A stretch of DNA of 64,000 nucleotides from Streptomyces venezuelae (GCF_008642275.1 NZ_CP029189.1:1168501-1232500); one strand, 5' to 3'; shown: positions 30,575 to 39,817, counted from the stretch's first letter. Notes: generated from the letters alone by a model not told the origin. Numbers and translations are program-made.

Positions 30575-31423
30575 TCAGCCCTTCCGGGCGGCCGCTGCGA
30601 GCTCTTCAGAGACGATCTTCAAGACCTGTGCCTGTTGTTTGGCGAGAAAGAAATGACCTCCAGGGAAACTCTGGAGACTGAATCCGCCGAGGGTGTGGCC
30701 TTCCCAGGCTTGGGCTTCCTCGCGGCTGGTGCGCGGGTCGGATTCGCCTGTCAACACGGTGAGGGGGGTCTTCACCGTGTGCTCGGGAGCGGCGCGGTAG
30801 TTCTCGATGGCCGTGTAGTCGCTCCGGATGGCGGGAAGCACCATCCGCAGGATTTCCTCGTTGCCGAGAATGGCTGCGTCGGTGCCGCTGAGTTCGCGCA
30901 TTTCGGCGACGATGCCGTCGTCGTCGCGCAGGTGCACGGTCTCGGGGCGGTGGCTGGAGGGCGAGCGCCGGCCCGAGGCGAAGATGTGGACCGGGTCGAT
31001 GCCGTGGTCGCGTTCGAGGCGGCGCGTCACCTCGAAGGCGAGGACGGCGCCCATGCTGTGGCCGAAGAAGGCCAGCGGGCGGTCCACCCAGGGAAGGAGT
31101 GCGCTGGTCAGAGCGTCTGCGTAGACACCCATGTCGGTGATGCCCGGCTCGTGCCGGCGGTCCTGGCGTCCGGGGTACTGCACGGACAGGACGTCCACCG
31201 CGGGTGCCAGGGCCTGGGCCATGGGGAAGTAGAAGGAGGCGGACCCGCCGGCGTGCGGCAGGCAGACGAGCCGGATCGCAGCGTCGTCGGCGGCCTGATA
31301 GCGGCGGATCCAGGCGTCGGCATTCTCGTTGTCGATCAAGGGGATGAAAACTCCGTGTTCTTGTCCGGGCACGCACGTCAGTCCGTCGGATTTGTTTGAA
31401 CGTTGCAGTACCCGTACACGCAT
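30575..31423 (-). CDS. Type II (editing) thioesterase
   Basis: 282 residues as listed. Alpha/beta-hydrolase with LVCLPHAGGSASFYF, nucleophile GHSMG, Asp in LTGESDP and His in GGHFFL. It hydrolyses aberrant acyl groups from PKS carrier proteins and so supports the synthase encoded nearby. Family members are usually about 250 residues and start shortly before the AWIRRY segment. The ATG at 31423 has its GGA directly against it, whereas a TTG at codon 29 (254 residues) has GGAG 11 nt upstream, so the true start is uncertain. It is separated by 113 nt from the LAL gene and carries CCCCTA boxes upstream. Confidence 0.9.
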   Translation of the reverse strand: MRVRVLQRSNKSDGLTCVPGQEHGVFIPLIDNENADAWIRRYQAADDAAIRLVCLPHAGGSASFYFPMAQALAPAVDVLSVQYPGRQDRRHEPGITDMGVYADALTSALLPWVDRPLAFFGHSMGAVLAFEVTRRLERDHGIDPVHIFASGRRSPSSHRPETVHLRDDDGIVAEMRELSGTDAAILGNEEILRMVLPAIRSDYTAIENYRAAPEHTVKTPLTVLTGESDPRTSREEAQAWEGHTLGGFSLQSFPGGHFFLAKQQAQVLKIVSEELAAAARKG

Positions 31424-31450
31424 TCCGTTTGGCTCATGTCTAGCAGAGCC

Positions 31451-31484
31451 CCCCTGCGTCCAGAACCCCTACATTGCCCCCCTA
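31451..31484 (-). promoter_or_regulatory. CCCCTA/CCCCTG boxes upstream of the thioesterase
   Basis: CCCCTG at 31451 and CCCCTA at 31466 and 31479. The middle one sits in CAGAACCCCTA (31461-31471), which matches the PKS upstream box CAGAAACCCCTA. They lie 28-61 nt before the ATG. A shared operator for the cluster regulator is inferred. Confidence 0.5.
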
Positions 31485-32249
31485 CTACGGCCTGAAATCG
31501 GCCAGTCGCCGATGTGCGCAGGGGGTGCGATTTCCAGCCACGCGCGTCGGGATGCCGGATACTTTCGGCCTACAAGAGCCCTGGGTGCATGGGCGAATGG
31601 CTGGATGGGTGTGCCGGATTCGGGGCCGTCACCCGGATCCGGGGCGGGGGATGCGGCGCGTTCTCGCTCGCGATCCTCGCGCCACACCTCGGTCACGGCG
31701 GTCCGTCCGCAGAAGCGGACGGCCGCGACGCGGCGGTTCGTGCCGCTGCCGGACGGGCGGGGCTGACGGCCCGCGTGGGGCTGCCGGGCCGGTGTCCCAG
31801 CGGTTGCCCCCTATGGAGACCGCCACCCCTGCGGGGCGCGACCCCGGGCCGCCACGGTCGCCGGCCGCCGGTCCGCTCGGCTGCGCCACGGCGGCCTCGG
31901 CATCGATCGGCGGCACACCTCCGCCTGCGCCTCATGGAGGGCGGCGGGGGCGCGGCGGCCGGCCCTCCGGTCGGTTACGGCGTCACGCGGGCGAACGGGG
32001 TGATGGCTTCAAATGCAGTGCCGGAAGCGACGCAAGTGGGCGCACTTGTTTCGGCCATGTTACGGAGGGCCCGCAAGGGGTGGCCGCTCGGCCCCTGGAC
32101 GCACCGCGAGCCGCAGGCCCCCGACCTCCGCTTCACGGGAGACTCGGCGGGCAGCCGCCACCGCTGCCCGCCCGAGCGGGAGAAGAGCGCCGAAGGGACA
32201 GCGGCAGGACCACGTGGCACCGGGTCCGCCCCGACCACGATGACGGGGG
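31485..32249. other. Non-coding stretch at the cluster boundary
   Basis: About 765 bases upstream of the thioesterase boxes. The open frames here have no ribosome binding site and no recognisable domain, and their composition is that of random GC-rich frames. A possible terminator sits at 32146-32172. Nothing else is seen. It separates the polyketide cluster from core genes. Confidence 0.6.
32146..32172 (-). terminator. Possible terminator after the isochorismatase-like gene
   Basis: A 10-bp perfect stem (32146-32155 with 32163-32172) and a 7-nt loop lie 78 nt past the stop codon. There is no clear U tract. Confidence 0.45.
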
Positions 32250-32864
32250 TCAGGTCGCGGGAGCCCACTGCAGGAGCAGCTCTTCGGCGGTGGTGACGGC
32301 CGCGACCAGCGCCAGGGAGTTGCGGATCACCTCGGCGGTGCAGGAGGCGGGCACCCCGGCGATGGCGTCGGCGGGGACCACCACCCGGTAGCCGAGGTTC
32401 ACGGCGTCGAAGACGGTGTTGGGGATCGCGATGTTGGAAGAGACCCCGGTGACGACGAGGGTGCGGATGCCGAGGTTGCGCAGCAGGGGGTCGAGATCGG
32501 TGCCGGCCATCGGGGAGAGCCCGTGCAGCCGGCGGACCACCAGATCCTGCCCAGCGACGACGATGGGCGCGGCGACCTCCACCGCCCGGCTCCCGGTCAG
32601 CTGGCGTACGGGCAACCTCTCCGCGGCGCGGAAGAGCCGGGCGTTGGTGTTCGCGCCGAGCCCGTCGGGCCGTCGCTCGGCGACCGCGTGCAGCACCTGT
32701 ACCCCGGCCCCGCGCGCGGCGTCGACCAGTGCGGCCACCCGTTCCAGCATCCCGGAGTCCCGGGCCTCCTTGGCGAGCTCGGGCAGCGCGCTCTCCTCTC
32801 CGACGACACCGTTCTGGCACTCGACGGTGAGCAGCGCGGTGGTGGCGGGATCGAGATCCTGCAT
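32250..32864 (-). CDS. Isochorismatase-like protein with a degenerate catalytic triad
   Basis: 204 residues, the usual length of isochorismatase-like hydrolases. The fold signature is clear: TALLTVECQNGVVG, GTDLDPLLRNLGI, LVVTGVSSNIAIPNT and DAVNLGYRVVVPADAIAG. In active cysteine hydrolases the triad is Asp (LLVIDxQ), Lys and Cys (VxTxxCV). Here the Asp position is Glu (VECQ), the Cys position is Ala (SSNIAIPNT) and no Lys is seen before GTDLD. It therefore cannot use the normal thiol mechanism; some isochorismatases (PhzD) also lack the Cys. The substrate is unknown. It is divergent from the split-barrel gene at 32941. Confidence 0.85.
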   Translation of the reverse strand: MQDLDPATTALLTVECQNGVVGEESALPELAKEARDSGMLERVAALVDAARGAGVQVLHAVAERRPDGLGANTNARLFRAAERLPVRQLTGSRAVEVAAPIVVAGQDLVVRRLHGLSPMAGTDLDPLLRNLGIRTLVVTGVSSNIAIPNTVFDAVNLGYRVVVPADAIAGVPASCTAEVIRNSLALVAAVTTAEELLLQWAPAT

Positions 32865-32904
32865 GGCTCCCCCTGGCGTGGCGACGGAAGAGCCCTCATG
32901 ATTC

Positions 32905-32924
32905 CTGACACATAGTCAGATGTG
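32905..32924. promoter_or_regulatory. CTGAC-N5-GTCAG operator-like palindrome
   Basis: CTGAC (32905-32909), spacer ACATA, GTCAG (32915-32919), with a second nested repeat CACAT/ATGTG (32909-32913, 32920-32924). It lies between two divergent genes, 22 nt before the split-barrel start. The same arms and spacer length recur at 39818-39832. Confidence 0.5.
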
Positions 32925-32940
32925 AAGGGGTGCAGGACGG

Positions 32941-33420
32941 ATGGACGTGGACGGGGCACGAACCGGAACCTCACAGCGGCGGGGCCGGCGCATCATGATG
33001 AGCGACGCCGAAGTGGACTCCTTCCTGCGCGAGCAGAAGACCTGCCGGGTCGCGACGGTCTCCCCCGACGGGCGCCCGCACGTGGGTGCCCTGTGGTTCG
33101 CGTGGGACGGCGGCTCGCTGTGGCTGTACTCGATCACGCGCAGCCGCCGCTGGTCGGACCTGAAGAAGGATCCGCGGATCTCGGTGGTCGTGGACTCCGG
33201 CGAATCGTATGACGAACTGCGCGGGGTGGAGCTGTCCGGCAGCGCCGTCTTCGTGGGCGAGGCCCCGCGCACCGGCGAGCCCTGCCCCGAACTCGCGGAG
33301 GCCGAGCGGATCTTCCCCGCCAAGAACTTCGGCATCGAGGAGATGCCGCACGACGGACGGCACGCCTGGATCCGGCTGACCCCCGACTCGGTCGTCTCCT
33401 GGGACTTCCGCAAGCTCTAG
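32941..33420 (+). CDS. Pyridoxamine 5'-phosphate oxidase-family (FMN split-barrel) protein
   Basis: 159 residues from ATG 32941. An ATG at codon 19 or 20 (MMSDAEVDSF) is an alternative and would remove an Arg-rich tail. Split-barrel signature: FLREQKTCRVATVSPDGRP, HVGALWFAWDGGSLWLYS and a KDPRISVVVDSG strand. Such proteins bind FMN or F420 and reduce or oxidise small molecules; the substrate is not predictable. It is divergent from the isochorismatase-like gene and convergent with the LysR gene 36 nt away. Confidence 0.85.
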   Translation: MDVDGARTGTSQRRGRRIMMSDAEVDSFLREQKTCRVATVSPDGRPHVGALWFAWDGGSLWLYSITRSRRWSDLKKDPRISVVVDSGESYDELRGVELSGSAVFVGEAPRTGEPCPELAEAERIFPAKNFGIEEMPHDGRHAWIRLTPDSVVSWDFRKL

Positions 33421-33456
33421 GGGCCCGCGAGGTGGCGCACCAGCGCGCCGGCGGAC

Positions 33457-34377
33457 CTACCGGAGTACGGCGGCCGCCTGCCGCAGCGCGTCGACCGCGG
33501 CCCGGATGGAGGGCCGGCGGTCGGCGTCCGCGCGCCAGACGGCGTACACATGGCGGCGTACGCTGTCGCACACCGGCAGCAGCCGCACGCCCGGCGGCAC
33601 CGGGCCGCGCCCCAGCCTCGGCGCCACGCACACGCCGAGCCCGGCCTCCACGAAGGCCAGCTGGGTGTGGTGCTCCTCGGCGATGTGGGCGATGCGCGGC
33701 TCGATGCCCGTACCGCGCAGGGTGAAGACCAGCCACTCGTGGCAGAACTGCCCCTCGTTCCAGGAGATCCAGTCGTCGTCTCCGAATGCGGCGAGGGAGA
33801 TCCCGGCCTTCCCGGAGCTCCCGATCCCGTCGGCCAGCCGGTGCCCGGCCGGGACCGCGATGTCGACGGCGTCGTCCAGCAGGTGGGTGCGGGTGAGCTC
33901 GGCGGGCACCGGCATCCGCTTGTTGTGCCAGTCGATCGCCAGGGCCAGGTCGAGGTCTCCGCGTACGACGGCCGCCATGCCCTCCTCGGGCTCCCGCTCG
34001 CGCACCCCGACCCGCAGCTCCGGATGACCGGCCCGCAGCGCGGCCAGGGCCTGGGGCAGCAGCCCGCGCATGGCGGTCGGGAAGGCGCCGATCCGCAACT
34101 CCCCCACGGCGCAGCCCCGCTGGGCCTCGACGTCGGCCTGGGCGAGCTCCACCTGGGAGATGATCCGGGCGGCGTGATCGGCGAGCAGCCGCCCGGCATC
34201 GGTGAGCCGGACCCCGCGCCCGTTCCTGGCCAGCAGCGGCTGTCCGACCTCGCGCTCCAGCTTGGCCAGCTGCTGGGACACGGCGGAGGTGGTGACGTGG
34301 AGGCCGTCGGCCGCGCCGCTGACCGAGCCGTGGCGGGCGAGGGCATCGAGGGTGCGCAGGCGCTCCAGGTTCAACAT
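33457..34377 (-). CDS. LysR-family transcriptional regulator
   Basis: 306 residues, the typical LysR length. The N-terminal winged helix-turn-helix reads LERLRTLDALARHGSVSGAADGLHVTTS, given in parts as LDALARHGSVSGAAD and TTSAVSQQLAKLE. The effector domain begins near residue 90 (GELRIGAFPTAMRG). It probably regulates the EamA transporter that starts 75 nt away on the other strand, the usual arrangement. The ATG at 34377 directly begins MLNLERL. The effector is unknown. Confidence 0.93.
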   Translation of the reverse strand: MLNLERLRTLDALARHGSVSGAADGLHVTTSAVSQQLAKLEREVGQPLLARNGRGVRLTDAGRLLADHAARIISQVELAQADVEAQRGCAVGELRIGAFPTAMRGLLPQALAALRAGHPELRVGVREREPEEGMAAVVRGDLDLALAIDWHNKRMPVPAELTRTHLLDDAVDIAVPAGHRLADGIGSSGKAGISLAAFGDDDWISWNEGQFCHEWLVFTLRGTGIEPRIAHIAEEHHTQLAFVEAGLGVCVAPRLGRGPVPPGVRLLPVCDSVRRHVYAVWRADADRRPSIRAAVDALRQAAAVLR

Positions 34378-34451
34378 GTAAGCAATGCTACGGCGTCACC
34401 ACGAGAAACTTTCGCTTGTCCTACGAAGTTGATACGAGCACAGTAAAGGGC

Positions 34452-35447
34452 ATGAGCGCACCGACCACCCCCGGGCCGACCCTCCCGGCCTCCTCCCCCG
34501 CCACGCCCCCCACCACCGCCGCCCCCTCCACCACCGTCACCACCGGCCGGCGCCGGGGCGGCCTCCTGGACTGGCGGGTCCGGTTCGCGATCCTGTCGGT
34601 GATCTGGGGCTTCAGCTTCCTCCTGATCAAGGTCGGCACGGAGGCGTACGCACCCTTCCAGGTGGCACTGGGCCGGGTCCTGTTCGGCGCGCTCGCCCTC
34701 CTCACCGTGCTGCTGGTCCGCCGCGAGCCGCTCCCCCGGGGACGGCGCACCTGGGCCCACCTGACCGTGGCGGCACTGCTGCTCAACACGGCCCCGTTCT
34801 CGCTCTTCGCGTACGCGGAGCTGAGCATCCCCTCCAGCCTGGCCGGGATCTGCAACGCCACCTCCCCGCTGTGGGGCATGGCGCTGTCGCTGGTCGCCCT
34901 GTCCGAGGACCGGCCGACGCGCCGCCGCTTCGCCGGGCTGGGCCTGGGCTTCCTCGGTGTCCTGACCGTGCTCGGTGCCTGGCAAGGCTTCTCCGGCGTC
35001 GACGCCAAGGGCACCGCGTTCGCCCTGCTGGCGTCCCTCTGCTACCCCGTCGGCTGGATCTACGTCCGCCGCACACTGGCCGGGACCCCCGGCTCCCCGG
35101 TGGCCCTGACCGGCGGCCAGCTCATGATCTCCACGCTGCAGCTGGCGCTCGTGAGCGCCGCGTTCACCTCCGCCCCGACGTCGTTCCCGCTCTGGCCGAC
35201 CCTGTCGGTGATCGCGCTGGGCGCCCTCGGCACGGGCATGGCCCTGCAGATGCAGTACGGGCTGGTGACGGAGGTCGGTCCGACCACCGCCCAGATGGTC
35301 ACGTACTTCATCCCGGTCATCGCCACCACGGCGGGCGTCCTGGTCCTCGGTGAGCAGCTCCACTGGAACACCCCGGTCGGCGCCGCGATCGTCCTCGCCG
35401 GTGCGGCCCTCACCCAGACCCGCCCCGGAGCCCGCAAGCCCGCCTGA
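34452..35447 (+). CDS. EamA/DMT-family transporter
   Basis: 331 residues from ATG 34452. The frame is open back to TTG 34416, and the AAGGG close to ATG 34452 is tight, so the start is uncertain. Ten predicted membrane helices in two EamA repeats, starting at FAILSVIWGFSFLLIKVGTEA and at GWIYVRRTLAG. This is probably an exporter of a metabolite or amino acid. Divergent from the LysR gene, which likely controls it. The Thr/Pro-rich N-terminus (about residues 1-35) is not conserved in the family. Its 3' end is followed by a strong hairpin. Confidence 0.9.
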   Translation: MSAPTTPGPTLPASSPATPPTTAAPSTTVTTGRRRGGLLDWRVRFAILSVIWGFSFLLIKVGTEAYAPFQVALGRVLFGALALLTVLLVRREPLPRGRRTWAHLTVAALLLNTAPFSLFAYAELSIPSSLAGICNATSPLWGMALSLVALSEDRPTRRRFAGLGLGFLGVLTVLGAWQGFSGVDAKGTAFALLASLCYPVGWIYVRRTLAGTPGSPVALTGGQLMISTLQLALVSAAFTSAPTSFPLWPTLSVIALGALGTGMALQMQYGLVTEVGPTTAQMVTYFIPVIATTAGVLVLGEQLHWNTPVGAAIVLAGAALTQTRPGARKPA

Positions 35448-35503
35448 CCGGAGCCGGCGGCCGCGGCCACGCCCGCACCTCCGGCCCGGCCCCTGTCCGA
35501 TCC

Positions 35504-35540
35504 CCGGCGTCCGCCGCCCTCCACGGGCGGCGGACGCCGG
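35504..35540. terminator. Bidirectional terminator between EamA and MocR genes
   Basis: A perfect 16-bp stem (35504-35519 with 35525-35540) and a 5-nt loop lie between two convergent stop codons (35447 and 35550). Confidence 0.8.
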
Positions 35541-35549
35541 CGGTCGCGG

Positions 35550-36884
35550 TCAGTCGTACCGCACCCCCGCCGCCCCCACACTGACCGCCGCGGCCACCGC
35601 GTCGGCCAGGGCCGGCAGGTCGTCCACCGCCAGCTGCGACACCGTCAGCCGCACACCCGGTCCCGACTCGACCCGGAAGACCGCTCCGGCGCACACCCCC
35701 CAACCGGCGGACAGCAGCCTGGTCACCACCACCGTCTCGTCGGCGACCGGAACCCAGACGTTCAGGCCGCTGCGCCCGTGCGCCCGCACCCCCCGCTCCC
35801 GCAGCGCCTCGACCAGGGCGTCCCGCCGTGCCGCGTACGAGCGGGCCACCGCCGCCGGGTCCACCGCGCCCGAGGTCCACAGCTCCACCACCGCGTACTG
35901 CAGCAGCCGGCTCACCCAGCCCGGCCCGAGCCGCTGCCGCCCCCGCAGCCGGTCCAGCGTGACCGCGTCGCCCGTCAGCACGGCGAGCCGCAGGTCCGGC
36001 CCGTACGCCTTCGCCGTGGACCGCACCAGCACCCAGTGCCGGGTCACCCCGCCCAGCGGATGCAACGGCAGGTCGACGATCCCGTTCCCGTGGTCGTCCT
36101 CGATCAGCAGCACCTCGGGGTGGCCCGCCAGCAGCTCCCGCAGTTCGCCCGCGCGGCGCGCGGACACCGCGGCCCCGGTCGGGTTCTGCGCCCGCGAGGT
36201 CACCACCAGCGCCCGCGCCCCGGCCTCCAGTGCCCGGGCCACCGCCTCCGGCCGGGGCCCGTCGTCGTCCACGGCCACCGGCAGCACGCGCAGGCCGAGC
36301 GCCGGGACCAGGTCCAGCGCCCCGCCCCAGCCCGGGTCCTCGACCGCCACCGCGTCGCCCGCCCGCAGATGGGCGGTGAGCACCCGTTCGATGGCGTCCA
36401 GCGCGCCCGAGCTCACCGCCACCGGCCCCGGCGGCACCCCGTCCGCGTCGAAGCCGGCCCGGGCCAGTTCCGCGAGCTCCGGGGCGACCGGGTCCGCGCC
36501 GTAGAGCGTCGGCGCCTGCCCGTACCTCCGGGCGGCCGCCGCCAGCGGCCCCTCCAGCGCGGGGAGCAGGGACACGTCCGGACTGCCCTCCGCGAGGTCC
36601 CGTACGCCCTCCGGCACCGCCATGCGCAGTGCGTCCCGAGGCGTGCTCGACGGGCGGGACCGCACCCGGCTGCCGCGCCGCCCGTCGGTTTCGATGACCC
36701 CGCGCTCGCGCAGCGTCCGGTAGGCCGCGGCCACCGTGTTGGGGTTCACCCCCAGTTCGCCCGCCAGCTCCCGCATCGGCGGCAGCAACGAGCCCGGCGG
36801 GAGCGCGCCCGATGCCACGCCCGCTTCCACTCCGGCCGCGATATCCGCTGCGCGCCGTCCTGTGATCCGATAGTCTCCTAGCAC
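35550..36884 (-). CDS. MocR/GntR-family PLP-dependent transcriptional regulator
   Basis: 444 residues. An N-terminal GntR winged helix (LPPMRELAGELGVNPNTVAAAYRTL, in parts) is fused to an aminotransferase-fold domain. The latter has SRAQNPTGAAVS, IEDDHGNG and the PLP lysine in STAKAYGPDLRL. MocR proteins sense PLP or related compounds through this domain and usually control a divergent vitamin B6 or amino-compound gene. Here the divergent gene encodes a pyridoxamine-oxidase-like protein, a common pairing. GTG 36884 begins the frame; the shared 37-bp gap carries two overlapping palindromes. Confidence 0.92.
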   Translation of the reverse strand: MLGDYRITGRRAADIAAGVEAGVASGALPPGSLLPPMRELAGELGVNPNTVAAAYRTLRERGVIETDGRRGSRVRSRPSSTPRDALRMAVPEGVRDLAEGSPDVSLLPALEGPLAAAARRYGQAPTLYGADPVAPELAELARAGFDADGVPPGPVAVSSGALDAIERVLTAHLRAGDAVAVEDPGWGGALDLVPALGLRVLPVAVDDDGPRPEAVARALEAGARALVVTSRAQNPTGAAVSARRAGELRELLAGHPEVLLIEDDHGNGIVDLPLHPLGGVTRHWVLVRSTAKAYGPDLRLAVLTGDAVTLDRLRGRQRLGPGWVSRLLQYAVVELWTSGAVDPAAVARSYAARRDALVEALRERGVRAHGRSGLNVWVPVADETVVVTRLLSAGWGVCAGAVFRVESGPGVRLTVSQLAVDDLPALADAVAAAVSVGAAGVRYD

Positions 36885-36887
36885 AAA

Positions 36888-36907
36888 GCATATTATGCAC
36901 TAGTGCA
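36888..36907. promoter_or_regulatory. Overlapping palindromes, likely MocR operator
   Basis: GCATATTATGC (36888-36898) overlaps the perfect palindrome TGCACTAGTGCA (36896-36907). They lie between the divergent starts at 36884 and 36922 in a locally AT-rich stretch, so they would cover both promoters. Confidence 0.6.
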
Positions 36908-36921
36908 ATGGAGTTGGCACG

Positions 36922-37584
36922 ATGACCGCCACCGACAGCTACGAGCCCACCGCCCTCACCGTCCCCACCCGGTCCCGCGACCGGGCGCGCTACGACCACG
37001 AGACCGTGCACTCGATACTCGACGGGGCCTACATCTGCCACCTCGGCTTCATCCGCGGCGGCGCGCCCGTGGTCCTGCCCACGCTGTACGCCCGGGTCGG
37101 CGAGTCGCTCTACATGCACGGCTCCACCGGATCGCGCCCGCTGCTCGCGGCCGGCCGCACCGACCCGGGCCTGCCCGTCTGCGTGACCGTGACCCTCGTC
37201 GACGGACTGGTCCTGGCCCGCTCGGCCTTCCACCACTCGATCAACTACCGCTCGGTGGTCGTGCACGGCACCGCCCACCAGGTCACGGACGAGGCCGAGT
37301 GCCGCACGGCCCTCGACGCCATGGTCGACGCCGTCGCCCCGGGCCGCTCGGCCGACACCCGGCCGCCCACCGCCCGGGAGCTGGCCGCCACCGCGGTGAT
37401 CCGCGTGGACCTCGCCGAGGTGTCCGCGAAGATCCGCAGCGGTCCGGTGAACGACGGAGCCGAGGACCTGGACCTGCCCTACTGGGCGGGCGTGGTCCCG
37501 GTGGCCCCGGTGTACGGGACCCCGGTGCCCGCCGCGGACCTGACCCCCGGCATCGCCGTCCCGGACTACCTCAGCGCGCTCTGA
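36922..37584 (+). CDS. Pyridoxamine 5'-phosphate oxidase-like flavin-binding protein
   Basis: 220 residues. Fold type Pyridox_ox_2: [20 protein letters not shown], then [15 protein letters not shown] and [19 protein letters not shown] (given in parts). The family binds FMN; members are often next to MocR regulators, as here, so a role in B6 or amine metabolism is inferred. GGAG lies 8 nt before ATG 36922. The 3' end overlaps the convergent EamA gene by 19 bp. Confidence 0.87.
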   Translation: MTATDSYEPTALTVPTRSRDRARYDHETVHSILDGAYICHLGFIRGGAPVVLPTLYARVGESLYMHGSTGSRPLLAAGRTDPGLPVCVTVTLVDGLVLARSAFHHSINYRSVVVHGTAHQVTDEAECRTALDAMVDAVAPGRSADTRPPTARELAATAVIRVDLAEVSAKIRSGPVNDGAEDLDLPYWAGVVPVAPVYGTPVPAADLTPGIAVPDYLSAL

Positions 37585-38558
37585 GGGCCACGCGGCGCGG
37601 GAGCGGGCACGGGCGCGGGAGTGGACGCGGGCACGGGCGCGGGGGTCGCCGGCCGCCGCGCCTCCGCCACGATCAGTGCGCCCACCGCCGTCAGCAGCAG
37701 TACGGTGCCGAGGACCACGGCACCGGTCAGCCGTTCCCCGAGCAGCAGCACGGCGATCACGGCCGCGCTCACCGGCTCGATCAGCATGATCACCGAAACG
37801 GTGGCGGCCCGTACCGCCGCGGCACCCGTGAAGTAGAGCGCGTACGCCAGCGCGGTCGGCACGGTGGCGACGTACACCAGCAGCCAGAGCACCCGCCCGA
37901 GGTCGGCGGTGTGCGGCAGCAGGCCCTCCACGGCGGCGAGCGGCAGCAGGCACACCGTGCCCACCGCGACCGACCAGGCGGTGGTCACCAGCGGGTCCCC
38001 GCCCGCCCCGCGCTGCCCGAGCCACCGCGCCCGCAGGGTCATCCCGGCGTACCCGGCGGCCGACAGCAGGGCCCAGCCGACACCGAGCGGGCGCACCTCA
38101 CCGCCGCCGCTGCCCAGCACGAGGACGGCCAGCCCGGCCAGCGCCCCCAGCACGGCGAGCACGCCGCCCGAGCCGAGCCGCTCGCCCATCCAGTACCGGG
38201 CGCCCAGAGCGATGATCACGGGCCCGGCGCCGAGGGTGACCACGGTGCCGACCGCGAGGCCGGTGGCCTGCACGGAGGCGAAGTAGGCGGCCTGGAAGAG
38301 GGTGAAGAGGAGCCCGGTCCCGATCAGCGAGGCGGCGGAGGGCCGTACGCGCCCCGGGCCGGGCCGGGAGCCTCGTACGGCGAGCACCCCGAGCAGCACC
38401 AGGAGCCCGCCCGCGCAGCGCCAGAAGGACAGGGCGAGCGGGCCGAGGTCACTGGCCAGGAAGAGGAGGGAGGCGGCCGCCCCGGCGGTGCCCCAGGCGG
38501 CTCCGGCGACGACGAGGTACAGCAGACTGCGCCCGGCAGCGGGCGAATGGTTCGACAC
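37566..38558 (-). CDS. EamA/DMT-family transporter
   Basis: 330 residues, ten predicted helices, two EamA repeats: first [20 protein letters not shown], second [21 protein letters not shown]. The C-terminus is an Ala/Pro repeat tail ([19 protein letters not shown]) that probably lies in the cytoplasm. Exporter of unknown substrate. The gene lies 162 bp downstream of another EamA gene on the same strand and may be co-transcribed with it. Confidence 0.9.
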   Translation of the reverse strand: MSNHSPAAGRSLLYLVVAGAAWGTAGAAASLLFLASDLGPLALSFWRCAGGLLVLLGVLAVRGSRPGPGRVRPSAASLIGTGLLFTLFQAAYFASVQATGLAVGTVVTLGAGPVIIALGARYWMGERLGSGGVLAVLGALAGLAVLVLGSGGGEVRPLGVGWALLSAAGYAGMTLRARWLGQRGAGGDPLVTTAWSVAVGTVCLLPLAAVEGLLPHTADLGRVLWLLVYVATVPTALAYALYFTGAAAVRAATVSVIMLIEPVSAAVIAVLLLGERLTGAVVLGTVLLLTAVGALIVAEARRPATPAPVPASTPAPVPAPAPRGPQSALR

Positions 38559-38674
38559 GAGATGTCTCCGCGCATGCGTGAAGGATGAAAGAAGCAGGTC
38601 ATCGCTTCGCGGGCAGCACGGACCCGCCCGGGGGCCGCCCGGGCCGGGTTACTGCGAGGTGACGCCGCCCGCGG

Positions 38675-38710
38675 CTAGGCGGCCGGCGGCGAAAGCACAG
38701 TCAGGTACAT
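38675..38710 (-). other. Possible 11-codon upstream reading frame
   Basis: ATG 38710 begins MYLTVLSPPAA and a stop, placed between the two EamA genes and 117 nt before the second one. No clear ribosome binding site. It may be chance. Confidence 0.2.
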
Positions 38711-38720
38711 GGTGGCCACC

Positions 38721-39725
38721 TTAACCCTTGGCGGCCGGGGACGGCTCGCGGTCCAGGGCGGCGGGCTCGGACGCGGCCGTCGCCGCCACGGCCGCCACCG
38801 CCGCGGCCGGTGCGGTCGCGGGTGCCGGCCGGGAGGACTGTGCGATGAAGGCGCCGCCCAGCACCAGGCCGCCGCCGACGATCTGCCAGGTGGACAGGTG
38901 CTCGCCGAGCAGGATCCAGGCGAAGACGGTGGCGACGACCGCCTCCAGGAAGGCCACGACTCCGGCGATCTGGGGCGAGAGCCGGCGCACCGAGACCACG
39001 CCGGTCAGGTAGGCGAAGACGGTCGCGACCAGCACCACCCAGGCGAGCAGCACCGGCGCGGGCACCATCGTCCCGCCGACGGAGGCCTCGCCGCCCAGCA
39101 CCTGCCAGTCCATCTGCCAGGGCCGGGCGATCACGGTCATCACCAGGGTGCCGACGAGCATGCCGTACGCGATGACGCCGAGCGGGTCGGGTGCGTCGTC
39201 CCCGTCGGCGCCCTGGTCGGCGAAGACGAAGTAGAACGCCTGGCAGCAGGCGGCGGCGAGACCGAAGAGCACGCCGAGCAGGTCCAGGCTCAGCCCGGCC
39301 CAGATCTCGACCACGCAGGCCAGTCCCACGACGGCCACGGCCGCGCCCGCGGCGGCACCGCGCGTGACGGGCTTGCGCTGCACGAAGCGGATGTAGCCGA
39401 GCAGCAGCGCCGGGCCCAGGTACTCCAGCAGCAGGGCCACGCCGACGGGGATGCGGGACAGGGAGGCGAAGTAGAAGGCCTGCACACCCGCGACGGCGAC
39501 CAGCCCGAAGCCCGCGAGCAGCGCGGGCCTGCGCAGCACGAGGTCACGGTGGCGCCAGGCGAGCGGGGACAGTACGAGGGCCGCCCCGGCGACCCTGAGC
39601 CAGACCATGTGGAGGGGATCCAGACCCGCTTCTATCAGCGGCTTCGCCGCCACTCCGGAACCACCGAACGCGAACGCCGAGACGAGGGCGAGGCCCAGTC
39701 CGGCATTTCTCCCTGACGCTTGCAT
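38721..39725 (-). CDS. EamA/DMT-family transporter
   Basis: 334 residues. Ten predicted helices; first repeat begins LGLALVSAFAFGGSGVAAKP and the second LDLLGVLFGLAAACCQAFYF. The family resembles RhtA-type threonine/homoserine exporters, but the substrate is not fixed. The C-terminal tail is Ala-rich and low complexity (about residues 300-334). It is the third EamA gene in 5.3 kb. Confidence 0.9.
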   Translation of the reverse strand: MQASGRNAGLGLALVSAFAFGGSGVAAKPLIEAGLDPLHMVWLRVAGAALVLSPLAWRHRDLVLRRPALLAGFGLVAVAGVQAFYFASLSRIPVGVALLLEYLGPALLLGYIRFVQRKPVTRGAAAGAAVAVVGLACVVEIWAGLSLDLLGVLFGLAAACCQAFYFVFADQGADGDDAPDPLGVIAYGMLVGTLVMTVIARPWQMDWQVLGGEASVGGTMVPAPVLLAWVVLVATVFAYLTGVVSVRRLSPQIAGVVAFLEAVVATVFAWILLGEHLSTWQIVGGGLVLGGAFIAQSSRPAPATAPAAAVAAVAATAASEPAALDREPSPAAKG

Positions 39726-39817
39726 CCAGCCATCATGACAGGGCAGGTCAGGACCGTCACGGGGATGACACCTGTTGAGACGGAGTCGAGATCACCCCTC
39801 GTCCACAGCCCCTATAT

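Noticed and set aside
31474..32391. Plus-strand frames in the cluster boundary
   Set aside because: No ribosome binding site, no domain, composition of random GC-rich sequence, and overlap with the isochorismatase-like gene.
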